64,000 nucleotides of DNA from Cardinium endosymbiont cBtQ1 of Bemisia tabaci (GTDB lineage: Bacteria > Bacteroidota > Bacteroidia > Cytophagales > Amoebophilaceae). Below, one piece after another: positions 38,448-47,008 of the stretch. The notes beneath the pieces were generated by a model, which was not told the origin of the DNA, made no database searches, and worked only from the letters and a program-made list of their open reading frames with translations. The translations under genes were made by a program, and so were the position numbers. The stretch lies in contig NZ_CBQZ010000002.1 in NCBI RefSeq assembly GCF_000689375.1, forward strand, positions 16,397 to 80,396, given 5' to 3'. Position 1 is the first letter of the stretch; every line of letters begins with the position of its first letter.

Positions 38448-38846
38448 ATTTGATAAAAAATACCTAGAAGCAATCGTATCTCCAAAGTGCGTGATTATTA
38501 TCTTTTCCATAGCACATTTTTTAATTTTTTTTTATATTAATTCTGTTGGCTATTTTACTATAGCCATTATGTTACATGACATAACACAAACAGAAAATAT
38601 AGTTTTCAATCAATTACGAGCATCCCCAAAAGGTTGTGCAAGCTTTTAAAATATCTTTTAGGTTTTATCAATTTATGTGCCTTATATGGCAAGGTTCTAT
38701 TTTTTAGAGGTTGCTATTGTAAATAACAAATAACCTAATGCAGCATCAAGGTGCATATTTTTATTCAAAATTAATACAATATTGCTGAAAATGAATAAAA
38801 AATAAGTATATATTGTTTATATTTTTTACCATTACCTTAAAAAGTT
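38448..38846. other. Intergenic region between IS982 copy B and the PPxY gene
   Basis: 400 AT-rich bases. An 80-codon frame starting inside the IS end (38407-38649) contains one hydrophobic segment but no recognised family; it looks accidental or like a remnant. The promoter for the gene at 38847 is presumably here. Confidence 0.4.
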
Positions 38847-39830
38847 ATGATCATGCAGACCATTTTATTACAAAGGGTTATTATATCCTGTTTATCTGTT
38901 ATGTTTTATATAACAGCCATAGCCGCTAGGTGTAAACGCCACCCCTCTAATCTAACAAATATCAATATAGTAACAGAGCCCGTAGCTATTCAGACTGAAA
39001 AAGTAACAATAGGTGAAACTACATCTGATGTGCTTCCATCTGTTAAAAGTGTTTCAGATTCACTTAGCCAAGAAGAAAAAGAAAATATACAAGAGTTAGT
39101 AGAAGCAGAACAAGTGCTAGAAGCAGAAAGAAATCTTTTAGAACAAGAAGTAAATGAAGGAAGGCAAAATCCAAGCGCTCCTGATCAATGGTGGGATGAG
39201 GACATATATTCATATGGAAATCAGGCCTTTTCTTATGAGTATAGTCAACAGCCTCCTTCATATAAGTCTTCCTCAACTACTTTTCCTGCTGATCCGCTTC
39301 CTCCTTCATATGAGAGTCATGGATTTGATAATCCCCAAAGCTGTGTGACTTCATCTAATCCATATACAGAATCTATATGCGATCCAAATGATTTAAAAGA
39401 TGCATTAAAGCATCCAACATACAAGTATCAATATCTCACATTTTATTTAGCAAAAATTAGAAATCTAGCAAAAGAAATATTTTTGTTTAAGAAAAAAATA
39501 AAAATAAATGAAAAAGACTTAGCGTTGCTTGAAAAGGAGCTACTAGAATCAGAACATAAAAAAGCGATTTTAGAGCAAACAAACCATGTAATATCTTTAG
39601 ATCAAACCTTTCTTGGTGATACGGAAAGAGTAATTAAAATTATTTCTATGAGCATTGCAATACGAGAATATGAAATAAAATATTTGAAAAAAGTTATTCA
39701 AAAGAAGAAAGAAAAGAAAGAATTTGATCATACAAATAACCCAAACCTATCTCAAGCTCCATCTACTAACGGTAGTAACCTATATCCAGATTTATCCTCA
39801 GAGTTAAATATTATTAGATCTTCTATCTAG
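38847..39830 (+). CDS. Secreted-type protein with two PPxY motifs and coiled coils (function unknown)
   Basis: 327 residues, no family recognised. Residues 5-28 form a hydrophobic export signal (VIISCLSVMFYITAIAA) ending near an AARC that is a poor lipobox. Residues 75-104 are an acidic helix (EEKENIQELVEAEQVLEAER), likely a coiled coil. A Ser/Pro/Tyr-rich disordered stretch follows (about 108-180) with PPSY at 136-139 and again at 152-155. Residues 205-300 are a Lys/Glu-rich helical pair (KKKIKINEKDLALLEKELLE...IKYLKKVIQKKKEKKE). PPxY is the ligand of WW domains, mostly a eukaryotic module. With a signal sequence and low-complexity linker, this fits an effector or surface protein; that is inference. 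Confidence 0.6.
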   Translation: MIMQTILLQRVIISCLSVMFYITAIAARCKRHPSNLTNINIVTEPVAIQTEKVTIGETTSDVLPSVKSVSDSLSQEEKENIQELVEAEQVLEAERNLLEQEVNEGRQNPSAPDQWWDEDIYSYGNQAFSYEYSQQPPSYKSSSTTFPADPLPPSYESHGFDNPQSCVTSSNPYTESICDPNDLKDALKHPTYKYQYLTFYLAKIRNLAKEIFLFKKKIKINEKDLALLEKELLESEHKKAILEQTNHVISLDQTFLGDTERVIKIISMSIAIREYEIKYLKKVIQKKKEKKEFDHTNNPNLSQAPSTNGSNLYPDLSSELNIIRSSI

Positions 39831-39844
39831 GCCAATAGGGTGTG

Positions 39845-40396
39845 CTAAAAGGTATAAATTGCTTCTTGGAATAGCGGTAAAGCGGCATCTTTTGCTGAAA
39901 TAATTTCCGGTTTTCCATAATCTTCCCAAGGAATATTTAATGTAGGATCTTTAAAATAAATGCCTTTTTCTGCATTTGGGCAATAATAGCCATCGCACTT
40001 ATAAGCTACTGTAGCCTTATTACTTAAAGCCATAAAGCCATGGGCAAAACCTACCGGTACAAAAAGCTGATGGTTGTTTTCTGAAGAAAGTACAAAACCT
40101 TGCCATTTGCCAAAAGTATCCATGTTTTTACGCAAGTCTACTGCTACGTCCCATATCACACCCTCTACCACCCGTACCAATTTGGATTGTCCATAAGGTG
40201 CCAGTTGGTAATGGAGACCACGAACCGTTCCTTTTTTAGATAAAGATTGATTCTCTTGTACAAAAGAAGCCTCTAAGCCTATTGCTTTGCATCTTTCTTG
40301 GTGGTAAGATTCAAAAAAATAGCCCCTTTCATCGTAAAATACATCAGGTTTAAACAGTAAAAGACCTGAAAGATATGGTGCTTCTAATTGCATCAT
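39845..40396 (-). CDS. rfbC: dTDP-4-dehydrorhamnose 3,5-epimerase
   Basis: 183 residues, full length for RmlC/RfbC, a cupin enzyme that epimerises dTDP-4-keto-6-deoxyglucose at C3 and C5 on the way to dTDP-rhamnose. The catalytic His is in TVRGLHYQ (H62), the substrate blocks are DERGYFFES and VPVGFAHGFMAL, and the catalytic Tyr lies in AYKCDGYYCP. No rfbA, rfbB or rfbD is adjacent, which is unusual; the other genes may be elsewhere, or the enzyme may serve another deoxysugar. It could feed envelope sugars together with the flippase at 60782. Confidence 0.93.
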   Translation of the reverse strand: MMQLEAPYLSGLLLFKPDVFYDERGYFFESYHQERCKAIGLEASFVQENQSLSKKGTVRGLHYQLAPYGQSKLVRVVEGVIWDVAVDLRKNMDTFGKWQGFVLSSENNHQLFVPVGFAHGFMALSNKATVAYKCDGYYCPNAEKGIYFKDPTLNIPWEDYGKPEIISAKDAALPLFQEAIYTF

Positions 40397-40471
40397 CTGT
40401 CCATAGATATAAGTAAACTATATGTATATATATGATTTTAAAAATTATGTATATAAAAACATTAGAATCCA

Positions 40472-41365
40472 TTACTTTACAAATTCGTAACCTAACACAA
40501 ATCCTAAGCCATTGATGCCTATTACCAATCCAGACCTTCCTCTAAATTCAAGCCCAAAATTCCAGACTAAATCCCAATGCAACTGCTCATTACTAAACGA
40601 TTGAGGGCGTGCGCTATTGGGATCAATTTTAAGAATCGCAGAACGTAGTTTCCATAACCCATTCTGGGCTATCTCAGGTATAGCATCGAAGGTAAGCGCT
40701 TCTTCGTTAGCTAAATCTCTATATTCTATTAAACTGTCATACAATATATCCTTGATTATAGAAGTGTCAACATGAACAGGACAATATTGCGTTTTCTCTA
40801 TAACAGGAAGCAAACATATCAAACGAGGTCCTCCATAGCATATCCATCTGCGACTTTTTTCTGGATACAATCGCAAAAATAAAGGTATACTTATTGCGTG
40901 AAATTGTATATTGGCAAAAGCAAGGTGCACTGTATAGCCTTGATATGGATGGGATAAAGCCTTAGATAATATGTTGATAACACGGCGCCCAAAAGAGAAT
41001 AGATCTGGATCTAACACCTTTTGACGATCGAGTGAAAAATCTACTGTATAAAAAGAATTATGGCTATATAACAATCCTATTTGAAGACCTATTCCATTTA
41101 GGGGATGCCATTCCACAACAGGACCAACCGCTATTTCCCTGCCAACTGCCCAATGTTTTTGAATAACTTTTTTAGTACACTTAGCCCAAGCTATTATACC
41201 AATGTGTAAAATAGATGACTGGGTTTTGTCCAAAAAATCATTGTTCTGGATTATATTTTGACCAGGTGTTGTAGCAAAAGTTAGATAATGGCTTACTAAT
41301 CCTATCCACCATCCAATAAGCCGCCCAAAGGTTTGTACTTTTTTTGCCTTGCTCATTTGATGCAT
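40472..41365 (-). CDS. Outer-membrane beta-barrel protein (PorT-like), paralogue of 41701-42453
   Basis: 297 residues. A hydrophobic N-terminus (LIGWWIGLVSHYLTFA) acts as a signal. The barrel part shows GREIAVGPVVEWHPLNGIGLQIGLLYSHN, FHAISIPLFLRLYPE and a C-terminal pair WDLVWNFGLEFRGRSGLVIGINGLGFVLGYEF. The same sequence landmarks occur in the next gene. Compared with that paralogue it carries about 45 extra residues in loops. Function is unknown; small barrels of this type are often called PorT-family or outer-membrane beta-barrel domain proteins. Confidence 0.7.
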   Translation of the reverse strand: MHQMSKAKKVQTFGRLIGWWIGLVSHYLTFATTPGQNIIQNNDFLDKTQSSILHIGIIAWAKCTKKVIQKHWAVGREIAVGPVVEWHPLNGIGLQIGLLYSHNSFYTVDFSLDRQKVLDPDLFSFGRRVINILSKALSHPYQGYTVHLAFANIQFHAISIPLFLRLYPEKSRRWICYGGPRLICLLPVIEKTQYCPVHVDTSIIKDILYDSLIEYRDLANEEALTFDAIPEIAQNGLWKLRSAILKIDPNSARPQSFSNEQLHWDLVWNFGLEFRGRSGLVIGINGLGFVLGYEFVK

Positions 41366-41700
41366 ATGTCTTCTTTATCTTTACTGAAAATTATTTATAT
41401 CTATTGAATCGTCGCTAGATTAAAGTTAGCCTGTTTATTCAAGCAAGACCAAATTCAAAAATTTCTACTAAGAAGATAAAATAAGATAAGAGTAAGACAA
41501 AACCAACGTCCTATTATTTACCTTAGACAACTTTATTTGGGAGCATAAGGGCTAGATAAATATTTTTTGGTACAATCCCAACCATTACTGGAGTGATTTT
41601 ATGGGTAGATAGCTTTAACTATATAGCCCATTGAGCTTCTTTTAAAGAGACTCAATGGGCCATCTTTATTTTTTATTTATCTAAAAGTGATACTATCCCC
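41366..41700. other. Intergenic region between the two barrel genes
   Basis: 335 bases. The only structure seen is the inverted repeat at 41626-41660 (separate entry). The remainder probably contains the promoter of the gene starting at 41365. Confidence 0.5.
41626..41660 (+). terminator. Strong hairpin, possible intrinsic terminator
   Basis: GCCCATTGAG and CTCAATGGGC form a perfect 10-bp stem with a 15-base loop. On the + strand a T-rich stretch (catctttattttttattt) follows; on the - strand none does. It stands 41 bases beyond the stop of the minus-strand barrel gene, so it may end that transcript or block read-through from the other side. Confidence 0.5.
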
Positions 41701-42453
41701 TTAGTTAGATAATAATTTAGTGCCATCAAAACCCAACATAAGCCCTATTCCATTCATTCCTATTATAAATCCAGACTTTGTATTGTAGGAAAACCCCCAA
41801 TCCCAAGTAAGGTGGGTGCCAATTTTAAGTTCATTAGGTGTTTGGTTATCTGAATCAAGCGATTCCAAGATTTTCTTAAGTTTGTTTTTTATATCTGATT
41901 CACTATCGGAAAAACGAATATTGTCATAATAAGTTTGCTTAGCCTTAAAAGGGATCATCAGACGAGGTCCTATATGTAATACAAATTGTCGGTCACTTCC
42001 TGGATAAAACCGAATAGACAATGGAATACTAATTGCTTGGAATTTAATGGCATCAACATCGATGACACTCCCGTTGGAAGCGTCTTTTATTGGCGTAGCC
42101 TTACCAGACCAACCGTCTACTAAATTTCCCCCCCATATATCTGCACCTAGTGTGCCCAAACGATTGTAACTATACATCACACCCGTTTGAATGCCTATTC
42201 CATTCAGTGGTTTCCACTCTACAAAGGGACCTATTACAAATTCATGACCCAAACAGAAGCGATTTTTAATCTTTTTTATAGGACCTTTACTCCATAATTT
42301 TACACCAATATGCCAAGGCAGCGCTTCACTTACATCGAAAAATCCACCTTGCTCTGTTTCATTAGCTTGGGGGGCAGCAAAAGCAGGGCCATAAGCCACC
42401 AAATATGCTGATAAGGCCACCAGTTTTGTAATCTTTTGTATCGTCTTTTTCAT
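41701..42453 (-). CDS. Outer-membrane beta-barrel protein (PorT-like)
   Basis: 250 residues. The signal peptide KLVALSAYLVAYGPAFA has an AFA cleavage site. Landmarks are GHEFVIGPFVEWKPLNGIGIQTGVMYSYN, FQAISIPLSIRFYPG, VLHIGPRLMIPFKAKQTYYD and a final hairpin WDWGFSYNTKSGFIIGMNGIGLMLGF. Segment order and many identities match the following gene (40472-41365), so these are tandem paralogues. Localisation to the outer membrane is inferred from the signal peptide and strand pattern. Confidence 0.72.
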   Translation of the reverse strand: MKKTIQKITKLVALSAYLVAYGPAFAAPQANETEQGGFFDVSEALPWHIGVKLWSKGPIKKIKNRFCLGHEFVIGPFVEWKPLNGIGIQTGVMYSYNRLGTLGADIWGGNLVDGWSGKATPIKDASNGSVIDVDAIKFQAISIPLSIRFYPGSDRQFVLHIGPRLMIPFKAKQTYYDNIRFSDSESDIKNKLKKILESLDSDNQTPNELKIGTHLTWDWGFSYNTKSGFIIGMNGIGLMLGFDGTKLLSN

Positions 42454-42643
42454 TGTATCTTTATTTTAAAGTTTAAAACTACTCCAATTTATATGTTAAA
42501 AACAGGCAAATGACATCCTTTAAATAGCTTCCAAAAATACTTCTGATAAAATTGGTTGACACTAAACTACTAGACCATTATACCGCTATGTACATCTAGA
42601 TTGGGACAATATAAATTTACTGCATCTTAGTGGAAATTAAAAA

Positions 42644-45160
42644 CTATTCATGCCATACATCTACTTGTGTAATCCTATGTTTAGAGAGCAATATTCCTTT
42701 TGCTTTTGGCCTTTTAACCGCAACTTTTTCCAGATCATACATGATCGAACGCTTTTCATGACCAGTAGCGTCTGTATAATAATGCAATTGTAATTTCGGT
42801 GCTACAGCAGAAGTAACCTGTTTTAAAATACAAACATCTGATTCTGAAATAAATATATTATATCGTTTATCTAAAACTCCCTTATCTATTACAAAGCGTT
42901 TCACAAAATAATTTTTCTGTACCGTATTGTAATAGACCACTGACAACAAATGGCCGTCCCTTAATAGCTCTATAAGGAGCACTTCATCAGGAGCTAGTTG
43001 GAACGAAATTGGATAAGTAGTAACCATATAGTCACCTGATTTAAAAACTAAAAGTATCTTATCCGTTGGTCCCAACATACCCAGTAATCTTCCGCTTCCA
43101 TTAGCCGCTATTTGCCCTGTAGCGCCATCGTACCAAAGTGCTACTTTGGCTAATGTAGAGCGGATTTGTCCTTTGCGTTGCACCTTATAAATGGTATGTT
43201 TGGTCAACATATTGCCTTTTGCGGTACGTCCCTTTATCGCTAAATTAGAAAAATTAAATTCAAATTTCTTTTTAGTGGTTCTACTTATAGGTGAAAGGAT
43301 AATGGTAACGGTCTCTGCCGCTCCATTGGGATCATCACTTAAATAGACTACTCTAGAACCTGGTGTCCCTAAAGTGACATCATAGGTTTTGTCACGTGTA
43401 ATACCCAATACTTGAAACCGTTTGGCAAAGGCAATACCTGTTGCACCATCTACATAAATTAAATTGTAACAACGTTTTGTATCTTTTTTCTCATAAATGG
43501 ATACATGTATAATATCTTTGCCTATAAATAGTTTATCTGTTACCTTAGTGATGACATATTGGCCATTTTTACATATTACAATGATATCATCTATATCAGA
43601 ACAGGCTTCCACGAATTCTTCTCCTTTAAGGCTATAACCAATAAAACCTGCTTTGCGGTTTACATACAGTTTGTAATCCTTTACCACTACCTCATGGCGC
43701 TCAATAGGGTCAAAGCTGGTTAAAATGGTTTTTCGCGCTCGGCCTTTTCCATATTTTTGAAGCAGGTGGCTATACCAGGCTATGGTGTAATCCTTTAAGT
43801 TTTGTAAGTGCGCTATAGTAGTAGCCAATTGGCTTTGAAGCTGGGTTAAGGTTTCCTGTGCACGAAAGCCATCATATTGTGAGATGCGTTTGATCTTAAT
43901 ATCTGTTAAACGGACCAAATCTTTTTCTACAATGGGTCGGTCCAAATCATAGGGTTTAAGCTGGTCTGCTATAGTGGTGCGTATTTCCTCCCAGGTTCTG
44001 CATCCCTCTATCTTCCTATAGATACGGTTTTCGATAAAGATTTTCTCTAAATTGGCGAAAAACAATTTTTCTCTTAATGATTGCTCCTCTAAAAGTAATT
44101 CTTGTTCCAATAAATGCGTTGTACGGGCTACAGTATAGGCTAAAAGATCAGTCACCGTTACAAAAACCGGTTTTTCATCTTGAATGACACAAGCATTAGG
44201 CGCATAACTTACCTCACAATCTGTAAAAAGATAGAGTGCATTGATAACGGTTGCTACCTGTTGACCAGGCAATAAATGAATTAGAATTTCAATATGGTCT
44301 GCAGTGTTATCAACCACATTTTTAATTTTTATTTTACCTTTTTCATGTGCTTTTAGAATGGAATCAATTACACTGGTCGTAGTAGTACCGTAAGCGATTT
44401 GGTTGATGGCCAATGTTTGCTGATCCCGGACTACAACAGTGGCACGTATGCGAACTTTTCCTCCTTTTTTACCCCCATTGTAGTCCGTACAATCTGTCAA
44501 TCCACCTGTTGGAAAATCTGGAAATAAGGAGATGGCCTTGCCCTGAAGCAGATCTATAGAAGCCTCTATCAGCTCTATAAAATTATGGGGTAAAATTTTA
44601 GTAGCCAATCCTACCGCAATGCCCTCTACACCTTGAGCAAGCAATAAAGGAAATTTAACTGGTAAAGTACGGGGCTCTTTTTTTCTACCATCGTAAGCGA
44701 GTTGCCAGATTGTAATCTCTGGACTATACAAAATATCCTTTCCAAATGGTGCAAGACGGGCTTCTATATAGCGGGCAGCTGCAGCGCTGTCTCCTGTTCG
44801 AGGGTCGCCCCAATTCCCTTGTGTATCTATCAATAATTCTTTTTGACCTATTGCTACAATGGCTTCTGTAATAGAAGCATCACCATGGGGATGGTATTGC
44901 ATGGTTTGCCCTACAATATTAGCTACTTTATTGTAACGACCATCATCAATAAGCTGCATGGCGTGCAGAATCCTACGTTGTACAGGCTTAAGACCATCTT
45001 CTATGGCGGGCACCGCACGTTCCAAAATCACATAAGAAGCATAATCTAAAAACCATTCCTCATACATTTGCTCCATGGACCCTGTGGGAGATACGATTGG
45101 GTTGTGCGTTGTACCATTAGAGCCGTTTGGTACATCACTTATTTGGTTCATAATGCTCAA
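42644..45160 (-). CDS. parC: DNA topoisomerase IV / gyrase subunit A
   Basis: 838 residues from a TTG at 45160. The ATG at 45151 (MNQISDV) is the more natural start, giving 835. This type IIA topoisomerase breakage-reunion subunit contains VQRRILHAMQ, YHPHGDASITEAIV, the active-site Tyr in AAAARYIEARL and the IGLATKILPHNFIE-type block. A long C-terminal domain (from about 500) builds the DNA-wrapping blades. The gyrase GyrA-box (QRRGGKG) is absent; the corresponding place reads KGRTAKGN. This favours ParC of the Bacteroidota type. The start is 13 bases from ppa, so the two are probably co-transcribed. Confidence 0.9.
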   Translation of the reverse strand: MSIMNQISDVPNGSNGTTHNPIVSPTGSMEQMYEEWFLDYASYVILERAVPAIEDGLKPVQRRILHAMQLIDDGRYNKVANIVGQTMQYHPHGDASITEAIVAIGQKELLIDTQGNWGDPRTGDSAAAARYIEARLAPFGKDILYSPEITIWQLAYDGRKKEPRTLPVKFPLLLAQGVEGIAVGLATKILPHNFIELIEASIDLLQGKAISLFPDFPTGGLTDCTDYNGGKKGGKVRIRATVVVRDQQTLAINQIAYGTTTTSVIDSILKAHEKGKIKIKNVVDNTADHIEILIHLLPGQQVATVINALYLFTDCEVSYAPNACVIQDEKPVFVTVTDLLAYTVARTTHLLEQELLLEEQSLREKLFFANLEKIFIENRIYRKIEGCRTWEEIRTTIADQLKPYDLDRPIVEKDLVRLTDIKIKRISQYDGFRAQETLTQLQSQLATTIAHLQNLKDYTIAWYSHLLQKYGKGRARKTILTSFDPIERHEVVVKDYKLYVNRKAGFIGYSLKGEEFVEACSDIDDIIVICKNGQYVITKVTDKLFIGKDIIHVSIYEKKDTKRCYNLIYVDGATGIAFAKRFQVLGITRDKTYDVTLGTPGSRVVYLSDDPNGAAETVTIILSPISRTTKKKFEFNFSNLAIKGRTAKGNMLTKHTIYKVQRKGQIRSTLAKVALWYDGATGQIAANGSGRLLGMLGPTDKILLVFKSGDYMVTTYPISFQLAPDEVLLIELLRDGHLLSVVYYNTVQKNYFVKRFVIDKGVLDKRYNIFISESDVCILKQVTSAVAPKLQLHYYTDATGHEKRSIMYDLEKVAVKRPKAKGILLSKHRITQVDVWHE

Positions 45161-45172
45161 AAAAGAAACATA

Positions 45173-45712
45173 TTACCCAATAGATTGGCTTTTAACTCTT
45201 TGCCCGGCTTCTATTAAAAGTTCTATGGCTTTTTCCCTCCCTTCGAATCCCTTAACCTTAACCCATTTTCCCCCATCTAAGTCCTTATAATGGCTAAAAA
45301 AGTGTATAATACGACCTTTTAAGAGGGTGTTTAACTGTCCAATGTGGTCAATATGCGCAAATTCAGGAGCTATTTTTTTTATAGGTAATGCAATAATTTT
45401 TTCATCTAAACCAGATTCATCTTCCATCAACAATACGCCAATAGGTCTGGCTTTAATGACTGCTCCGGATATAATCGGATAGTTGGCTGCTACCAGCACA
45501 TCAATAGGATCCCCATCTCCCGAAGCAGTATGGGGTACAAAGCCATAGTTACAAGGATAATACATTGGTGTTGCAATAAATCTATCTACAAATAAAGCAC
45601 CTGAAGACTTATCCATTTCATATTTTACCGGATCATGATGCATTGGAATTTCAATGATCACATGCAAATCATTTGGAAAATCCTCTCCTAATGATATCTT
45701 TTCTATATTCAT
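45173..45712 (-). CDS. ppa: Inorganic pyrophosphatase
   Basis: 179 residues from ATG 45712 (MNIEKISLGEDFPND). A longer frame to 45772 exists, but its first 20 residues are hydrophobic and not conserved. Soluble family I PPase hydrolyses PPi with Mg2+. Metal and substrate residues are visible in IEIPMHHDPVKYEMD, FVPHTASGDGDPIDVLV and the DESGLDEKIIALP block. It would pull PPi-producing reactions forward and competes for PPi with the PPDK encoded at 1523. It is followed closely by parC. Confidence 0.94.
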   Translation of the reverse strand: MNIEKISLGEDFPNDLHVIIEIPMHHDPVKYEMDKSSGALFVDRFIATPMYYPCNYGFVPHTASGDGDPIDVLVAANYPIISGAVIKARPIGVLLMEDESGLDEKIIALPIKKIAPEFAHIDHIGQLNTLLKGRIIHFFSHYKDLDGGKWVKVKGFEGREKAIELLIEAGQRVKSQSIG

Positions 45713-45828
45713 TCTCTTGCAGATTAAAATTAAAGTAAATAAAGATAGTATGTTTAACGCATTAACCAACATTAAAAATAAACCTAGATCAATCTATAAA
45801 GTACGGCAAAAATTGTAATATAGATCCG

Positions 45829-45966
45829 TTATCTTTTCTTTCTTTCTTTTTCATTTCCTCCATTCATAATAGATAGCAGAGGCCCGATCTGATCACGGTG
45901 GGGGTAAAACCCGTTATGATCTATAACCACTGTAACCATACTCTGGTCGTACGTTTGTATTCCCAT
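45829..45966 (-). CDS. Possible small ORF, 45 residues
   Basis: ATG at 45966 opens a frame through MGIQTYDQSMVTVVIDHNG and a GPLLSIMNGG turn to a Lys/Arg-rich end at 45829. Base composition is less AT-biased than the surrounding non-coding DNA. It lies downstream of the lipoprotein gene and upstream of ppa, both on the same strand. No family was recognised; it could be a gene remnant. Confidence 0.25.
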   Translation of the reverse strand: MGIQTYDQSMVTVVIDHNGFYPHRDQIGPLLSIMNGGNEKERKKR

Positions 45967-46019
45967 TATAACGCCAACTTGGGATTAGATTATTGCGTCA
46001 ATTTTGGCGTAAAAATGAG

Positions 46020-46724
46020 TTAAGTAGATGCGGTACCTTTCTTCTCCGAATGTTTCTTTTTGGTTTTAGAAGTATTTTTTGGTAGTCTTTCATTATTCGA
46101 TACTTGTACCGGTGGTAGGCCACTACATGATCCATTTTCTAGCTCATTTTTTACTTTATCTTCAATAACATGAATCATATATTCTACCCATTGTTCTGTT
46201 GTTTTGCTCCCTTTTCCTCTTTTCCCTATTTTCATTCTGAATGTATAAGCCCCCGTTTTTAACTTTGGATCAGTAGTTAAGGTAATGGATAAACCAGTAG
46301 CCGGTATAGGCTGGTTTTTAAGTGATTCAACGCCAAATTTTTTTGTGTGATAGGATCCATTTTGCTCTATTGCAACAGATTTAATACTATAACCTTCTGT
46401 CTGGCCAGTTACGCCTAGTAGTATAGATTGTTCCATTCCAGCTTTTATGGTAATGTCTTTTAGGGTAAAGATTGGCGGTGTCTCCACGTTGCTTTCCGAG
46501 GCAACTCCATCGTCTTTTGGATCTATTGCTAAGTCATTAGTCTTTTTTGGATCTGTTTCTAAGCCATTAGAAGGCTTGCAGGTTTTTTGTTTATGTTTTT
46601 CAACTATAAGCTCAGCTTTGTTAGCAGCCATTTTGTTTTTACAAGATCCAGCATATATACAGACGTATAAAATAGAAACTATCGAAAAACGGATAAAAAT
46701 TGCTATAAGATTATTACAGACCAT
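46020..46724 (-). CDS. Putative lipoprotein, function unknown
   Basis: 234 residues. The N-terminus IAIFIRFSIVSILYVCIYAGSC-KNK has a good lipobox (AGSC) at about residue 28, so export and lipidation are likely. A Lys/Asp-rich linker with a small internal repeat (ETDPKKTNDLAIDPKDD) leads to a beta-rich domain (about 84-190): IFTLKDITIKAGMEQSILLG, YSIKSVAIEQNGSYH, LSITLTTDPKLKTGAYTFRMKIG, QWVEYMIHVIE. Its strand pattern suggests an Ig-like fold. The C-terminus is basic and low in complexity. No family name can be given. It is separated from the divergent tyrS by 284 bases. Confidence 0.65.
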   Translation of the reverse strand: MVCNNLIAIFIRFSIVSILYVCIYAGSCKNKMAANKAELIVEKHKQKTCKPSNGLETDPKKTNDLAIDPKDDGVASESNVETPPIFTLKDITIKAGMEQSILLGVTGQTEGYSIKSVAIEQNGSYHTKKFGVESLKNQPIPATGLSITLTTDPKLKTGAYTFRMKIGKRGKGSKTTEQWVEYMIHVIEDKVKNELENGSCSGLPPVQVSNNERLPKNTSKTKKKHSEKKGTAST

Positions 46725-47008
46725 AGGAAATCCATTTTATGTGTTTAACCATATACCAATAAGCTAATTTTTTTTAGCCCATGCAAAATTATAAACCTAA
46801 AAATAAAATTTCACGATAAAACCCTAATTTATATATATTCGTTTGTTTATCTGATCTATCATTTAAAAATAACCAGCTTGTACAAATGTCTTTCTATCAT
46901 TCTATTTTCCCTATGCTCTATACGGTGTACTATATCATCTAATCGCACTGCTATTTTATTGTCATTCTTTATAATATTACCTATTTTGCCCTTTTATTTT
47001 TTGATGCT

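Noticed and set aside
38407..38649. 80-residue ORF after IS982 copy B
   Set aside because: It starts inside the transposase 3' end. The rest has one hydrophobic stretch and no recognisable family.
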